58,277 bases of DNA from JAZRPG01 sp045649105 (lineage in GTDB: Bacteria; Bacillota; Clostridia; Oscillospirales; JAAYXM01): the NCBI GenBank assembly GCA_045649105.1, contig JAZRPG010000019.1, positions 1-58,277 of the forward strand, in the 5' to 3' direction. This document shows, piece after piece, positions 1 to 7,822 of the stretch. The notes beneath the pieces were generated by a model. The model saw only the letters and a list, made by a program, of their open reading frames with translations. It had not been told where the DNA came from and searched no databases. The translations under genes and the position numbers were made by a program. Position 1 is the stretch's first letter. Every line of letters begins with the position of its first letter.

Positions 1-10
1 CATCTCCGTA

Positions 11-703
11 CTATTTTTTATTTCCGTTTAAAAAGGTTATTGTTCTCTCTATTGCTGTCTTTGCAGAACCGAGAGGTACATCGCGAAACATATAATTAAA
101 GCTGTTGCAGAACTTTGTAATGTCCTCGGAAAGTGAGGACAGTTCGCGCCTCGCGCCTGTAAAATGGTCGTCACAAAATGCGCCGTAGTTGCGCTTTGGA
201 AGGAGAGCAACTGCCGTACGCGTGAGCATCGAAAGGTGCTTCGGACAGAAAAATTCCTGCTTTTTTGTCTTTTCGCGGAATTGCATATCACTTTCCCAGA
301 GATATATTATGTTCCGTATGTACTGACCAAGCTTATCGTCAACACGGTCACAGACAAAGCAACTGTCGCTGCGCTCAGTGAGTTTGTCGGATAATGCCGT
401 AAGCTCGCGCTTGCCCATGTGTTTTGTATCGGCGTTGATCACCTCTGAAAGAAGCTCATTAAGATAGCTCTGAAGCATAAGACCTATACTGAGCCGGTTT
501 TGCAGTGACATCATTTCTGAGAAATGCCGAGGGCAGAATCCGAGCCTGTTCGTTTCAATTCTGATATCCGGCTCCATCATAGCCGCACCCATGACATACT
601 CAACGGCATCGGAGTTGAGCTTTTGCTCAAGCCGGCATACAGGGCAGCCGCAATATTCATCATATGCGTCATTTATAGGTATCGTATAAATGACTTCTTT
701 CAT
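11..703 (-). CDS. DUF6062-like cysteine-rich protein
   Basis: Soluble cysteine-rich protein of 230 residues that I recognise as DUF6062-like; no function is established. Two similar halves are visible. The first has a CPVC knuckle (Cys20 and Cys23) followed by CPRH at 57-60. The second has CFVC (Cys115 and Cys118) followed by CPKH at 153-156. The pattern suggests two metal-binding modules made by internal duplication, which is inference. I chose the ATG at 703 because a GGAGGT ribosome binding site lies just before it; an in-frame ATG six codons upstream has none. There is no signal peptide or membrane segment. The gene points out of the window, so its downstream partners are not visible. Confidence 0.8.
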   Translation of the reverse strand: MKEVIYTIPINDAYDEYCGCPVCRLEQKLNSDAVEYVMGAAMMEPDIRIETNRLGFCPRHFSEMMSLQNRLSIGLMLQSYLNELLSEVINADTKHMGKRELTALSDKLTERSDSCFVCDRVDDKLGQYIRNIIYLWESDMQFREKTKKQEFFCPKHLSMLTRTAVALLPKRNYGAFCDDHFTGARRELSSLSEDITKFCNSFNYMFRDVPLGSAKTAIERTITFLNGNKK

Positions 704-792
704 ATTGTACCTCCGAAGCAATTAGTGTATAATATATTTTATCAGTATTATCGGCTTTGTCAAGTGATAATGAATATCGGAGAGGGATTGTT

Positions 793-1626
793 ATGCAGAC
801 AGAACCCGGGCTTAAGCTCATACATATCGGTGCTTGTGAGGATTTTGTGCCGAGCAATATATTTGACTGCGGGCAGGCCTTCCGCTGGACGGCGGGTGAG
901 GACGGCGCATATACAGGCATTGCGTACGGAAGCGTCGCAAAAGTGTGGCGTGAAGGTGAAGATTCATACATATTATGCAATGACGGCGATTATGAGGCGA
1001 TATGGAGAGCATACTTTGACCTTGACCGCGACTATGCACTTATTCGCCGCGAGATAAGCCGTGAGTCTGCGCTTGCCCCTGCGTGCGAATTCGGAAAGGG
1101 AATCAGAATTCTCAGGCAAGAGCCGTGGGAGGCGCTGTGTTCGTTTATCATCTCACAGTGCAACAATATACCGAGAATAAAAGGTATAATTGAAAATCTG
1201 GCATTAATGTGCGGCGAAAAGATTGAATTTTGCGGCAGAGAATATTTTTCGTTTCCCTCGGCGGATAAGGTCGCAATGCTTTCGGAAAAGGAGCTTTCTG
1301 TATTGCACGCGGGGTATCGGGCGGCGTATATATCAGAGGCGGCAAAGGGTGTGGCAAGCGGAGAAATAAATCTTCAAAAAATTATGGAACTTCCGACGGA
1401 AGAGGCAAAGAGTGAGCTTTTGAAAATTTCGGGCGTTGGTGAAAAGGTCGCAAGCTGTACACTTCTTTTCGGTCTCGGAAAGCTTGATGCTTTTCCTGTT
1501 GATGTGTGGATGCGGCGGGCGATTCTTGCATTTTTCGGTGATGTAAAATTCGACTACCGCAGATTCGGGGATTTTGCAGGGCTTGCCCAGCAATATATGT
1601 TCCACTACATGCGCAACGGGCAGTGA
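793..1626 (+). CDS. OGG1-like 8-oxoguanine DNA glycosylase/lyase
   Basis: Base-excision repair enzyme expected to remove 8-oxoguanine from DNA and cleave the abasic site. The N-terminal OGG domain shows the DCGQAFRW motif near residue 26. The helix-hairpin-helix reads SGVGEKVASC, followed by FPVDVW. By comparison with human OGG1, Lys218 is the Schiff-base lysine and Asp237 the catalytic aspartate, so both key residues are kept. Length is 277 residues, usual for bacterial OGG1-type enzymes. The start is the ATG at 793, seven bases after a GGAGAGGG ribosome binding site; an earlier in-frame start lacks one. It stands alone, divergent from the DUF6062 gene, and ends just before the pyrH promoter. 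Confidence 0.88.
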   Translation: MQTEPGLKLIHIGACEDFVPSNIFDCGQAFRWTAGEDGAYTGIAYGSVAKVWREGEDSYILCNDGDYEAIWRAYFDLDRDYALIRREISRESALAPACEFGKGIRILRQEPWEALCSFIISQCNNIPRIKGIIENLALMCGEKIEFCGREYFSFPSADKVAMLSEKELSVLHAGYRAAYISEAAKGVASGEINLQKIMELPTEEAKSELLKISGVGEKVASCTLLFGLGKLDAFPVDVWMRRAILAFFGDVKFDYRRFGDFAGLAQQYMFHYMRNGQ

Positions 1627-1650
1627 ATTTATTGTTTCGCAAAATTTAAC

Positions 1651-1679
1651 TGGACAATTGTGTCAAAAAAGATTATTAT
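1651..1679 (+). promoter_or_regulatory. Sigma-A promoter of the pyrH operon
   Basis: A -35 box TGGACA (1651-1656) and a -10 box TATTAT (1674-1679) are separated by 17 bases, in the short gap before pyrH. It probably starts the long pyrH-to-polC transcript. Confidence 0.7.
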
Positions 1680-1715
1680 ATAAGAGTAGAAAATAATGAG
1701 CGGGAGGGCAAAAAC

Positions 1716-2438
1716 TTGGACAGTGTTGTATATAAGCGCGTGCTTTTAAAGTTAAGCGGTGAAGCGCTTGCCGGTGAGAAAAAGAGCGGGCTTGATTTTA
1801 AAGTCATCAACTCCGTTTGCGAGACGGTTAAGGAATGTGCAGAAATGGGCGTCCAGATTGGAATTGTCGTCGGGGGCGGAAATTTCTGGCGCGGCGTCAA
1901 GGACGGCGGCGGTCATATGGACAGGACCCGTGCTGACCATATGGGAATGCTTGCGACGACTATAAATGCACTCGCTGTTGCTGATGTGCTTGAGCAGCTC
2001 GGCGTCGATGTAAGAGTCCAGACTGCGATTGAAATGCGTGCGTTTGCAGAGCCGTATGTAAGAAACCGTGCAATCAGGCATCTTGAAAAAGGCAGAGTTG
2101 TAATCTTCGGCTGCGGAACGGGAAATCCGTTCTTCTCTACTGATACGGCGGCCGTGCTCCGTGCAGCGGAAATGGATGCCGAGGTTATTATGAAGGCGAC
2201 AAATGTTGACGGCGTATATGACAGTGATCCGTTAAAGAATCCGCAGGCTGTGAAGTTCGATGAGCTCAGCTATGACGAAGTCCTTGCTCGCCATCTGAAT
2301 GTTATGGATACTACGGCTACATCGCTGTCCATGGATAATGATATCCCGATAATCGTATTTTCGCTTAAGGACAGCGAAAACATAAAGAGAGTATTAAAAG
2401 GCGAAAAAATAGGAACATTAGTGAGAAAGGAAGCGTAA
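1716..2438 (+). CDS. pyrH: UMP kinase
   Basis: Phosphorylates UMP to UDP with ATP in pyrimidine nucleotide synthesis; cytoplasmic and hexameric in the family. At 240 residues it has the full length of bacterial UMP kinases. Visible family motifs are LKLSGEAL near the N-terminus, GGGNFWRG around residue 50, DHMGMLAT, and TGNPFFSTDT around 135. The start is TTG at 1716 behind a GGGAGGG ribosome binding site. The stop codon overlaps the frr start by one base, so the two are translationally coupled, the usual pyrH-frr pairing. Confidence 0.97.
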   Translation: MDSVVYKRVLLKLSGEALAGEKKSGLDFKVINSVCETVKECAEMGVQIGIVVGGGNFWRGVKDGGGHMDRTRADHMGMLATTINALAVADVLEQLGVDVRVQTAIEMRAFAEPYVRNRAIRHLEKGRVVIFGCGTGNPFFSTDTAAVLRAAEMDAEVIMKATNVDGVYDSDPLKNPQAVKFDELSYDEVLARHLNVMDTTATSLSMDNDIPIIVFSLKDSENIKRVLKGEKIGTLVRKEA

Positions 2439-2995
2439 TGATGAGAGAAGAAATGCGTGAAGTTGAAGCAAAAATGCAAAAGAGCATAGATGTTGTCGGT
2501 GAGGAATTTGCCGCACTTCGTGCAGGACGTGCAAACCCTGCAGTGCTTGATAAAATAAGTGTTGACTATTACGGGGCACAGACGCCGGTTACACAGATAG
2601 GCTCTGTATCAGTTCCCGAGCCGAGGGTTCTCCTGATTCAGCCATGGGATGCATCTGCACTTAAGCTTATAGAGAAGGCAATACTTGCATCAGACCTCGG
2701 AATAAATCCCGCAAACGACGGTAAATGCATAAGACTGGCATTTCCGCAGCTTACCGAGGAGCGCCGTCGCGACCTTATAAAGCAGGCCCGCAAAATATCT
2801 GAAGACGGAAAAGTAGCGATAAGAAACATTCGCCGTGATACTATTGAAAAATTTAAGGGCATGAAGAAAAAATCCGAGATAACAGAGGATGATCTCAAGG
2901 GCATTGAAGAAGATGTTCAGAAACTTACGGACAAGAGCTGTAAGGAAATAGATAAAATGACCGAGAAAAAGGAAAAAGAGCTTCTGGAATTCTAA
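2438..2995 (+). CDS. frr: Ribosome recycling factor
   Basis: Works with EF-G to split the post-termination ribosome. The length is exactly the typical 185 residues, and the family signature is present: RAGRANPAVLDKI near residue 30 and a charged, helical C-terminal half that forms the three-helix bundle. The ATG at 2438 shares its A with the pyrH stop codon (TAATG). A second ATG directly follows and could also serve. uppS begins 13 bases after the stop, so the operon continues. Confidence 0.97.
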   Translation: MMREEMREVEAKMQKSIDVVGEEFAALRAGRANPAVLDKISVDYYGAQTPVTQIGSVSVPEPRVLLIQPWDASALKLIEKAILASDLGINPANDGKCIRLAFPQLTEERRRDLIKQARKISEDGKVAIRNIRRDTIEKFKGMKKKSEITEDDLKGIEEDVQKLTDKSCKEIDKMTEKKEKELLEF

Positions 2996-3008
2996 GGGGT
3001 CATGCGAA

Positions 3009-3752
3009 ATGAGCATTTTTAACAGAAAGAAACAAGATGCGAAGGTTGATTTCGGTGCGCTTCCGCAACATGTGGCGATAATACTTGACGGAAACGGGCG
3101 CTGGGCAAAAAAACGTGCGCTGCCAAGAACGGCAGGGCACGCCGTCGGCAGTGAAACTTTCCGCAAGATTGCGACTTATTGCAATGATATCGGAATCAAG
3201 TATCTTACGATTTATGCCTTTTCAACAGAGAACTGGAAGCGGCCTGACGAAGAAGTCAGTACGATAATGTCCCTGCTTGAAAAGTACATACTTGAGGCGA
3301 TTGACGAGGTCGAAAAAAAGAAGCTTCGTCTGTGCTTCTGGGGCTCGAGAGAGGGTTTGTCCCCAAAAATCACAGAGCTTATGGAGCACGCTGAGAAAAA
3401 ATCGGAGAATATGCCGGGAATGCAGGTCAATGTATGCCTTAATTACGGCGCGAGAGCTGAGCTTGTCACAGCGGCGCGCAGTATTGCAAAAGGCGCAGTT
3501 TCCGGTAAGCTCAATCCGGAGGAGATATGCGAGGATACGATTGAGCAGTATATCTATTCTCACGGTGTACCTGCACCTGACCTGCTTATAAGACCGGGCG
3601 GAGAGACTCGCCTGTCAAATTTCCTGTTGTGGCAGTTAGCATATACAGAGCTGTATTTTACAGACACGCTCTGGCCTGATTTTGATGAGCACGAGCTTGA
3701 CCGTGCAATTGTTGCATATCAGGGCAGAAACAGAAGGTTTGGGGGTATATAG
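3009..3752 (+). CDS. uppS: Undecaprenyl diphosphate synthase (isoprenyl transferase)
   Basis: Condenses isopentenyl diphosphate units onto farnesyl diphosphate to make the C55 lipid carrier for peptidoglycan. The N-terminal HVAIILDGNGRWAKKR block carries the catalytic aspartate (Asp27). The C-terminal RPGGETRLSNFLLWQ and WPDF blocks are the diphosphate-binding signature of the cis-prenyltransferase family. At 247 residues it has normal length. An AAGGGG ribosome binding site overlaps the end of frr. The substrate comes from the MEP pathway, two genes of which (dxr, ispG) lie in the same operon. Confidence 0.97.
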   Translation: MSIFNRKKQDAKVDFGALPQHVAIILDGNGRWAKKRALPRTAGHAVGSETFRKIATYCNDIGIKYLTIYAFSTENWKRPDEEVSTIMSLLEKYILEAIDEVEKKKLRLCFWGSREGLSPKITELMEHAEKKSENMPGMQVNVCLNYGARAELVTAARSIAKGAVSGKLNPEEICEDTIEQYIYSHGVPAPDLLIRPGGETRLSNFLLWQLAYTELYFTDTLWPDFDEHELDRAIVAYQGRNRRFGGI

Positions 3753-3755
3753 ATT

Positions 3756-4568
3756 ATGGCAAAGCGCATTTTGTCTGCGGCAGTTGCAATACCGCTTTTC
3801 TTAATCGTTGTTTATCTGCTTCCCCCCGTGTTTTTTAAAATAGCTGTCTCTGTTGTGTGTGCAATTGTGGCGTATGAGCTTACGTGGAGAAGCGGCATTG
3901 TAAAGTTGCCGCTTCTCGCGGTTATCTCGTGCGCTTTTTCAGTTATAATGCCGTTTTTTATGGCGGACCCGAGCCTTAACCCTTATATTTTCATGCTTGC
4001 TTTTCTGGCTGTTTCAGTAATGTTTGTTGTCTGGCTCATGAACCCGTCGCGGGCAAGTCTTGTTGAAGTGCTTACATCTCTTTTTTCGGCAATAATGCTT
4101 CCGGCTCTGCTCTCGGCGCTTTTGCTCATTTTCCGCATGGAAAACGGAAAGGTTCTTGTTCTTATCCCGTTTATTGCGGCATGGATGACGGATACGGGCG
4201 CGTATTTTACCGGCGTATTCTTTGGCCGCCATAAGCTTGCGGAAAAGATAAGCCCGAAAAAGACGATTGAGGGTTCGGTTGGCGGAATTGCCGTGTGCAT
4301 CTTGTCATTTCTCGCATTCGGAATGATAGCGGAGACTTATCTTGATATGTCGGTAAGCTATTGGGGTCTTGCATTGACAGCACTTGTCCTGTCCTTGATT
4401 GCACAGATAGGTGATTTGTCATTTTCAGTTATTAAGCGCGAATATAATATAAAGGACTACGGAGTTGTATTCCCGGGGCACGGAGGCATTCTTGACAGGT
4501 TTGACAGCGTTATGTTTACCGTACCTGCGGCGTGTATTTTACTTCGTTTGATCGGCGGTATAATATAA
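3756..4568 (+). CDS. cdsA: Phosphatidate cytidylyltransferase
   Basis: Polytopic membrane enzyme making CDP-diacylglycerol from phosphatidic acid and CTP. Several hydrophobic segments run through its 270 residues. The CDP-alcohol signature lies at the C-terminal end: SVIKREYNIKD, then PGHGGILDRFDS, with the conserved acidic residues present. It starts three bases after the uppS stop, and its own stop overlaps the dxr ATG by one base. The uppS-cdsA-dxr-rseP order is standard in Firmicutes. Confidence 0.96.
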   Translation: MAKRILSAAVAIPLFLIVVYLLPPVFFKIAVSVVCAIVAYELTWRSGIVKLPLLAVISCAFSVIMPFFMADPSLNPYIFMLAFLAVSVMFVVWLMNPSRASLVEVLTSLFSAIMLPALLSALLLIFRMENGKVLVLIPFIAAWMTDTGAYFTGVFFGRHKLAEKISPKKTIEGSVGGIAVCILSFLAFGMIAETYLDMSVSYWGLALTALVLSLIAQIGDLSFSVIKREYNIKDYGVVFPGHGGILDRFDSVMFTVPAACILLRLIGGII

Positions 4569-5719
4569 TGGTTAAGAATTTATCTGTACTCGGCTCTACA
4601 GGATCAATAGGCACGCAGACGCTCGATGTTGCAAGAGCGCTCGGCATACGAATAGTTTCATTGACTGCAGCAAAAAATATAAAATTACTGGAAGAGCAGG
4701 CGAGAGAGTTTTCTCCGGAATGTGTTGCCGTATCGGATGAAGCGGCGGCGCGTGAATTGAAGATTTTGCTTGCGGATACCTCGTGCAGGGTTCTTTCCGG
4801 TGAAGAGGGTATTTGCGAGGCAGCTTCATGCGCGTCTTCCGATACTGTGATGTCATCACTTGTCGGAATGGCAGGAATAAAGCCGACACTCTCTGCGATA
4901 GACAGTGGAAAGAACATTGCTCTTGCAAACAAGGAGACGCTCGTGTGCGCCGGAGAAGAGGTGTTCCGCCGGGCACGGGAGAAAAACGTAAGGATTATCC
5001 CCGTGGATTCGGAACACTCTGCCGTTTTTCAGTGTCTGCATGCATCTGAAAATGTAAAACGAGAGCTGTCAAGAATTATTCTGACGGCATCGGGTGGCCC
5101 GTTTTTCGGCAAGACTTCAGATGAACTGCAGAATGTCACGGTAGAGGATGCGCTCCGTCATCCGAATTGGAGCATGGGCGCAAAAATTACTGTTGATTCG
5201 GCAAGCCTCATGAATAAAGGTCTTGAGTTTATTGAAGCAATGTGGCTGTTTGATTTAAAACCAGAGCAAATAGACATAGTTATACACAGAGAGAGCATAA
5301 TACATTCAATGGCAGAATTCTGCGACGGTGCCGTTATCGCCCAATTGGGAACACCTGATATGCGCACACCTATTTCTCTTGCAATGACATACCCTGAAAG
5401 AATGGATTTTGGTGGCAAGCGGCTTGACTTTACAGAGATTTCAAAGCTCACATTTTCCATGCCGGATAAAGAAACATTCCGCTGCCTCCCGCTTGCTCTT
5501 AAAGCTGCGTCTGCCGGCGGAAATTCAGGGGCCGTATTAAACGGGGCAAATGAAGCGGCGGTAGATTTGTTTCTCAAATCAAAGATACGCTTCCTTGAAA
5601 TAGCAGAGATTATAGAGCGTGTTGTCGGAATGTTTAAGGTGCAGATGTCTCCGTCACTTGATGACATATTGGAGTCAGCCGGCGCGGCGAGAGACGCTGT
5701 TTATTCTTTGGTTTTATAG
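4568..5719 (+). CDS. dxr: 1-deoxy-D-xylulose 5-phosphate reductoisomerase
   Basis: Second enzyme of the MEP isoprenoid pathway; rearranges and reduces DXP to MEP with NADPH. The N-terminal GSTGSIGTQTLDV motif is the NADPH-binding loop. NKETLVCAG near residue 125 and the metal-binding VDSEHSAVFQ are the family's active-site blocks. The chosen start is the ATG at 4568, overlapping the cdsA stop by one base (TAATG), giving 383 residues, the family length. An alternative start inside cdsA adds 12 unconserved residues. Confidence 0.96.
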   Translation: MVKNLSVLGSTGSIGTQTLDVARALGIRIVSLTAAKNIKLLEEQAREFSPECVAVSDEAAARELKILLADTSCRVLSGEEGICEAASCASSDTVMSSLVGMAGIKPTLSAIDSGKNIALANKETLVCAGEEVFRRAREKNVRIIPVDSEHSAVFQCLHASENVKRELSRIILTASGGPFFGKTSDELQNVTVEDALRHPNWSMGAKITVDSASLMNKGLEFIEAMWLFDLKPEQIDIVIHRESIIHSMAEFCDGAVIAQLGTPDMRTPISLAMTYPERMDFGGKRLDFTEISKLTFSMPDKETFRCLPLALKAASAGGNSGAVLNGANEAAVDLFLKSKIRFLEIAEIIERVVGMFKVQMSPSLDDILESAGAARDAVYSLVL

Positions 5720-5730
5720 AGGGTGGTTTT

Positions 5731-6741
5731 ATTTACGTTCTTCTTGCTATACTCCTGTTTGGCGCACTTGTAGCCATTCATGAGTTCGGACATTTTATAA
5801 CTGCAAAGCTTTCACATGTGCGTGTCAATGAGTTTGCAGTCGGAATGGGTCCTGCAATTTTTAAGAAAAAAATAGGCGAGACTGTTTACGCTCTTCGCAT
5901 TCTCCCGTTTGGTGGTTTCTGCGCAATGGAGGGAGAGGACTCTGAGTCTGATGACCCGAATTCTTTCGGCTCGCGTCCTGTCGCCGCAAGAATTCTTATA
6001 GTAATTGCGGGTTCTCTTATGAATCTTATAGCAGGCTTTATTGTCCTGTCTTTAGTGTTTGCTCCTGTCAAAGAGTGGTACACACCTACTGTGGAGAGCA
6101 TTGCAACTGAAAAAGAGCTTAGCGAAAATATGCTTATGCCCGGCGATACAATCGTTTCTATCGACGGATACAGAGTATATCTCTACAGCGATATATCCGT
6201 TGGCCTTTCCAGAGGAAAAGAGGACGGAGTGTATAACATTGAAGTTCGGCGCGCGGGGGAGAGGATAACTCTCAGTGACTTGAGATTTGCAGAAGACGCG
6301 ACTGACGAAGGTTACACAATAAATTTTGTAATTGAAAAAACAAGCTTTCTGAAAAAGTCAAAATTCATAGCTCAGAATGCATATAACCTTGTTCGGCTTA
6401 TAAAGGTCGGTATTGTTGACCTTGTCTCGGGATCTGTTTCGAGAGATGACCTTGCAGGCCCCGTCGGAATCGGAAAAATAATGGTAGATACGGCAAAAAC
6501 GAGTATGTCGTCGCTGTGGTTTCTTCTTGCGTTTATATCAATTAATCTTGGTATAATGAATATTTTGCCGCTCCCGGCACTCGATGGAGGGAGACTTGTT
6601 TTTCTTCTTATCGAGCTTATAAGGGGAAAGCCCGTTTCGCCTAAATATGAGGGCTATGTTCACGCGGCAGGACTTGTAATTCTTATGCTTCTTATGATTT
6701 TTGTGACATATAACGATATACTGAGAATTTTCGTAAAATAA
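5731..6741 (+). CDS. rseP: Site-2 intramembrane metalloprotease RseP/RasP, apparent ATT start
   Basis: M50 membrane protease of the RseP/RasP family, which cuts anti-sigma factors and signal-peptide remnants inside the membrane. The zinc motif HEFGH lies at residues 21-25 when counted from an ATT codon at 5731, and LDGG near the C-terminus supplies the third ligand; a PDZ domain lies between. The first ordinary start codon in frame is GTG at 5818, which would delete the HEFGH motif and the first membrane helix. ATT at 5731 follows a GAGGGTGG ribosome binding site 11 bases after dxr and gives the typical RseP N-terminus. Total is 336 residues, shorter than B. subtilis RasP but common in Clostridia. 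Confidence 0.9.
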   Translation: MYVLLAILLFGALVAIHEFGHFITAKLSHVRVNEFAVGMGPAIFKKKIGETVYALRILPFGGFCAMEGEDSESDDPNSFGSRPVAARILIVIAGSLMNLIAGFIVLSLVFAPVKEWYTPTVESIATEKELSENMLMPGDTIVSIDGYRVYLYSDISVGLSRGKEDGVYNIEVRRAGERITLSDLRFAEDATDEGYTINFVIEKTSFLKKSKFIAQNAYNLVRLIKVGIVDLVSGSVSRDDLAGPVGIGKIMVDTAKTSMSSLWFLLAFISINLGIMNILPLPALDGGRLVFLLIELIRGKPVSPKYEGYVHAAGLVILMLLMIFVTYNDILRIFVK

Positions 6742-6759
6742 AAAGTGGGGTTGTTTTTG

Positions 6760-7806
6760 ATGTATAAAAAGGAAACCCGAAAAATTCATGTCGGTAATGT
6801 GGCAGTCGGCGGAGATGCGCCGATATCTGTGCAATCCATGTGCAACACCGACACGCGAGATATAGAAAAAACATCAGCACAGATAGCCCGCCTTAAAGAG
6901 GCGGGCTGTAAAATAGTCCGTGTTGCGGTGGTGGATAAAGAGGCGGCACATGCAATAGAGAAGCTTTCTGCCCGATGCGGGATTCCGATAGTTGCCGATA
7001 TACATTTTGACTGGCATCTCGCAATTGAAGCAGCGGCGGCAGGCGCTTCCAAAATCCGAATAAATCCGGGTAATATAGGCGATTCGGACAGAGTGCATGC
7101 AGTTGTAAAGGCGTGCCGTGAGAAGAAGATACCGATACGAATCGGAGTAAACGGCGGCTCGCTTGAGCGCGATATTTTGGCGAAATACGGCGTTTCGGCA
7201 AGAGGTATGGCAGAGTCTGCAAAGGCGCATATCGCACTTCTTGAGAAATTTGACTTTGAGGATATTTGTGTATCGGTAAAGGCATCATCCGTACCGCTTA
7301 CAGTTGAGGCGTACAGGACGCTTTCCGGAGAGATTCCGTATCCGTTGCATCTTGGTGTTACGGAGGCCGGTACTGTGCGTATGGGAACGGTTAAGTCCGC
7401 CGTCGGAATCGGGTCGCTATTGCTCGACGGAATAGGGGACACAATCCGCGTTTCACTGACTGATGACCCCGTGCGTGAGGTTGAGGCGGCATATGATATT
7501 CTGCGTGCTGTAGGCGTACATAATGAAGGCCCTGAGCTTGTTTCATGTCCCTCATGCGGAAGGTGTATGATAGACCTTATAGACATTGCAAAAGAAGTCG
7601 AAAAACGGCTTGCAGACATAAAAAAGCCAATTAAGGTTGCAGTTATGGGCTGCGTTGTAAACGGACCGGGTGAGGCGCGCGAGGCGGATATAGGCATTGC
7701 AGGAGGAAAAGAGCTCGGCATTCTTTTCAGACACGGAGAGATAGTCAAAAAAGTTCCGATGAGTGAGATAGTGGACGAGCTTATGAAGATGGCAAAAGAG
7801 ATATAG
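6760..7806 (+). CDS. ispG: 4-hydroxy-3-methylbut-2-enyl diphosphate synthase
   Basis: Iron-sulfur enzyme of the MEP pathway converting MEcPP to HMBPP. The N-terminal TIM-barrel part begins with PISVQSMCNTDTRD. The C-terminal cluster domain has CPSCGRC and, further on, MGCVVNGPGEA, which supply the [4Fe-4S] cysteines and glutamate. The start is the ATG at 6760 behind GTGGGG; a GTG 15 bases upstream is possible but overlaps that site. Length is 348 residues. Together with dxr it shows isoprenoids come from the MEP route. Confidence 0.95.
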   Translation: MYKKETRKIHVGNVAVGGDAPISVQSMCNTDTRDIEKTSAQIARLKEAGCKIVRVAVVDKEAAHAIEKLSARCGIPIVADIHFDWHLAIEAAAAGASKIRINPGNIGDSDRVHAVVKACREKKIPIRIGVNGGSLERDILAKYGVSARGMAESAKAHIALLEKFDFEDICVSVKASSVPLTVEAYRTLSGEIPYPLHLGVTEAGTVRMGTVKSAVGIGSLLLDGIGDTIRVSLTDDPVREVEAAYDILRAVGVHNEGPELVSCPSCGRCMIDLIDIAKEVEKRLADIKKPIKVAVMGCVVNGPGEAREADIGIAGGKELGILFRHGEIVKKVPMSEIVDELMKMAKEI

Positions 7807-7822
7807 TTTTGGAGTTTTTGTT

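Noticed and set aside
524..1057. A 177-codon plus-strand frame over the DUF6062-glycosylase gap
   Set aside because: It overlaps both recognised genes and has no motif or ribosome binding site.
6786..7748. A 320-codon open frame on the strand opposite ispG
   Set aside because: It mirrors the codon pattern of ispG, has no ribosome binding site or recognisable domain, and is Ser/Ala/Thr-rich as antisense frames of such genes are.
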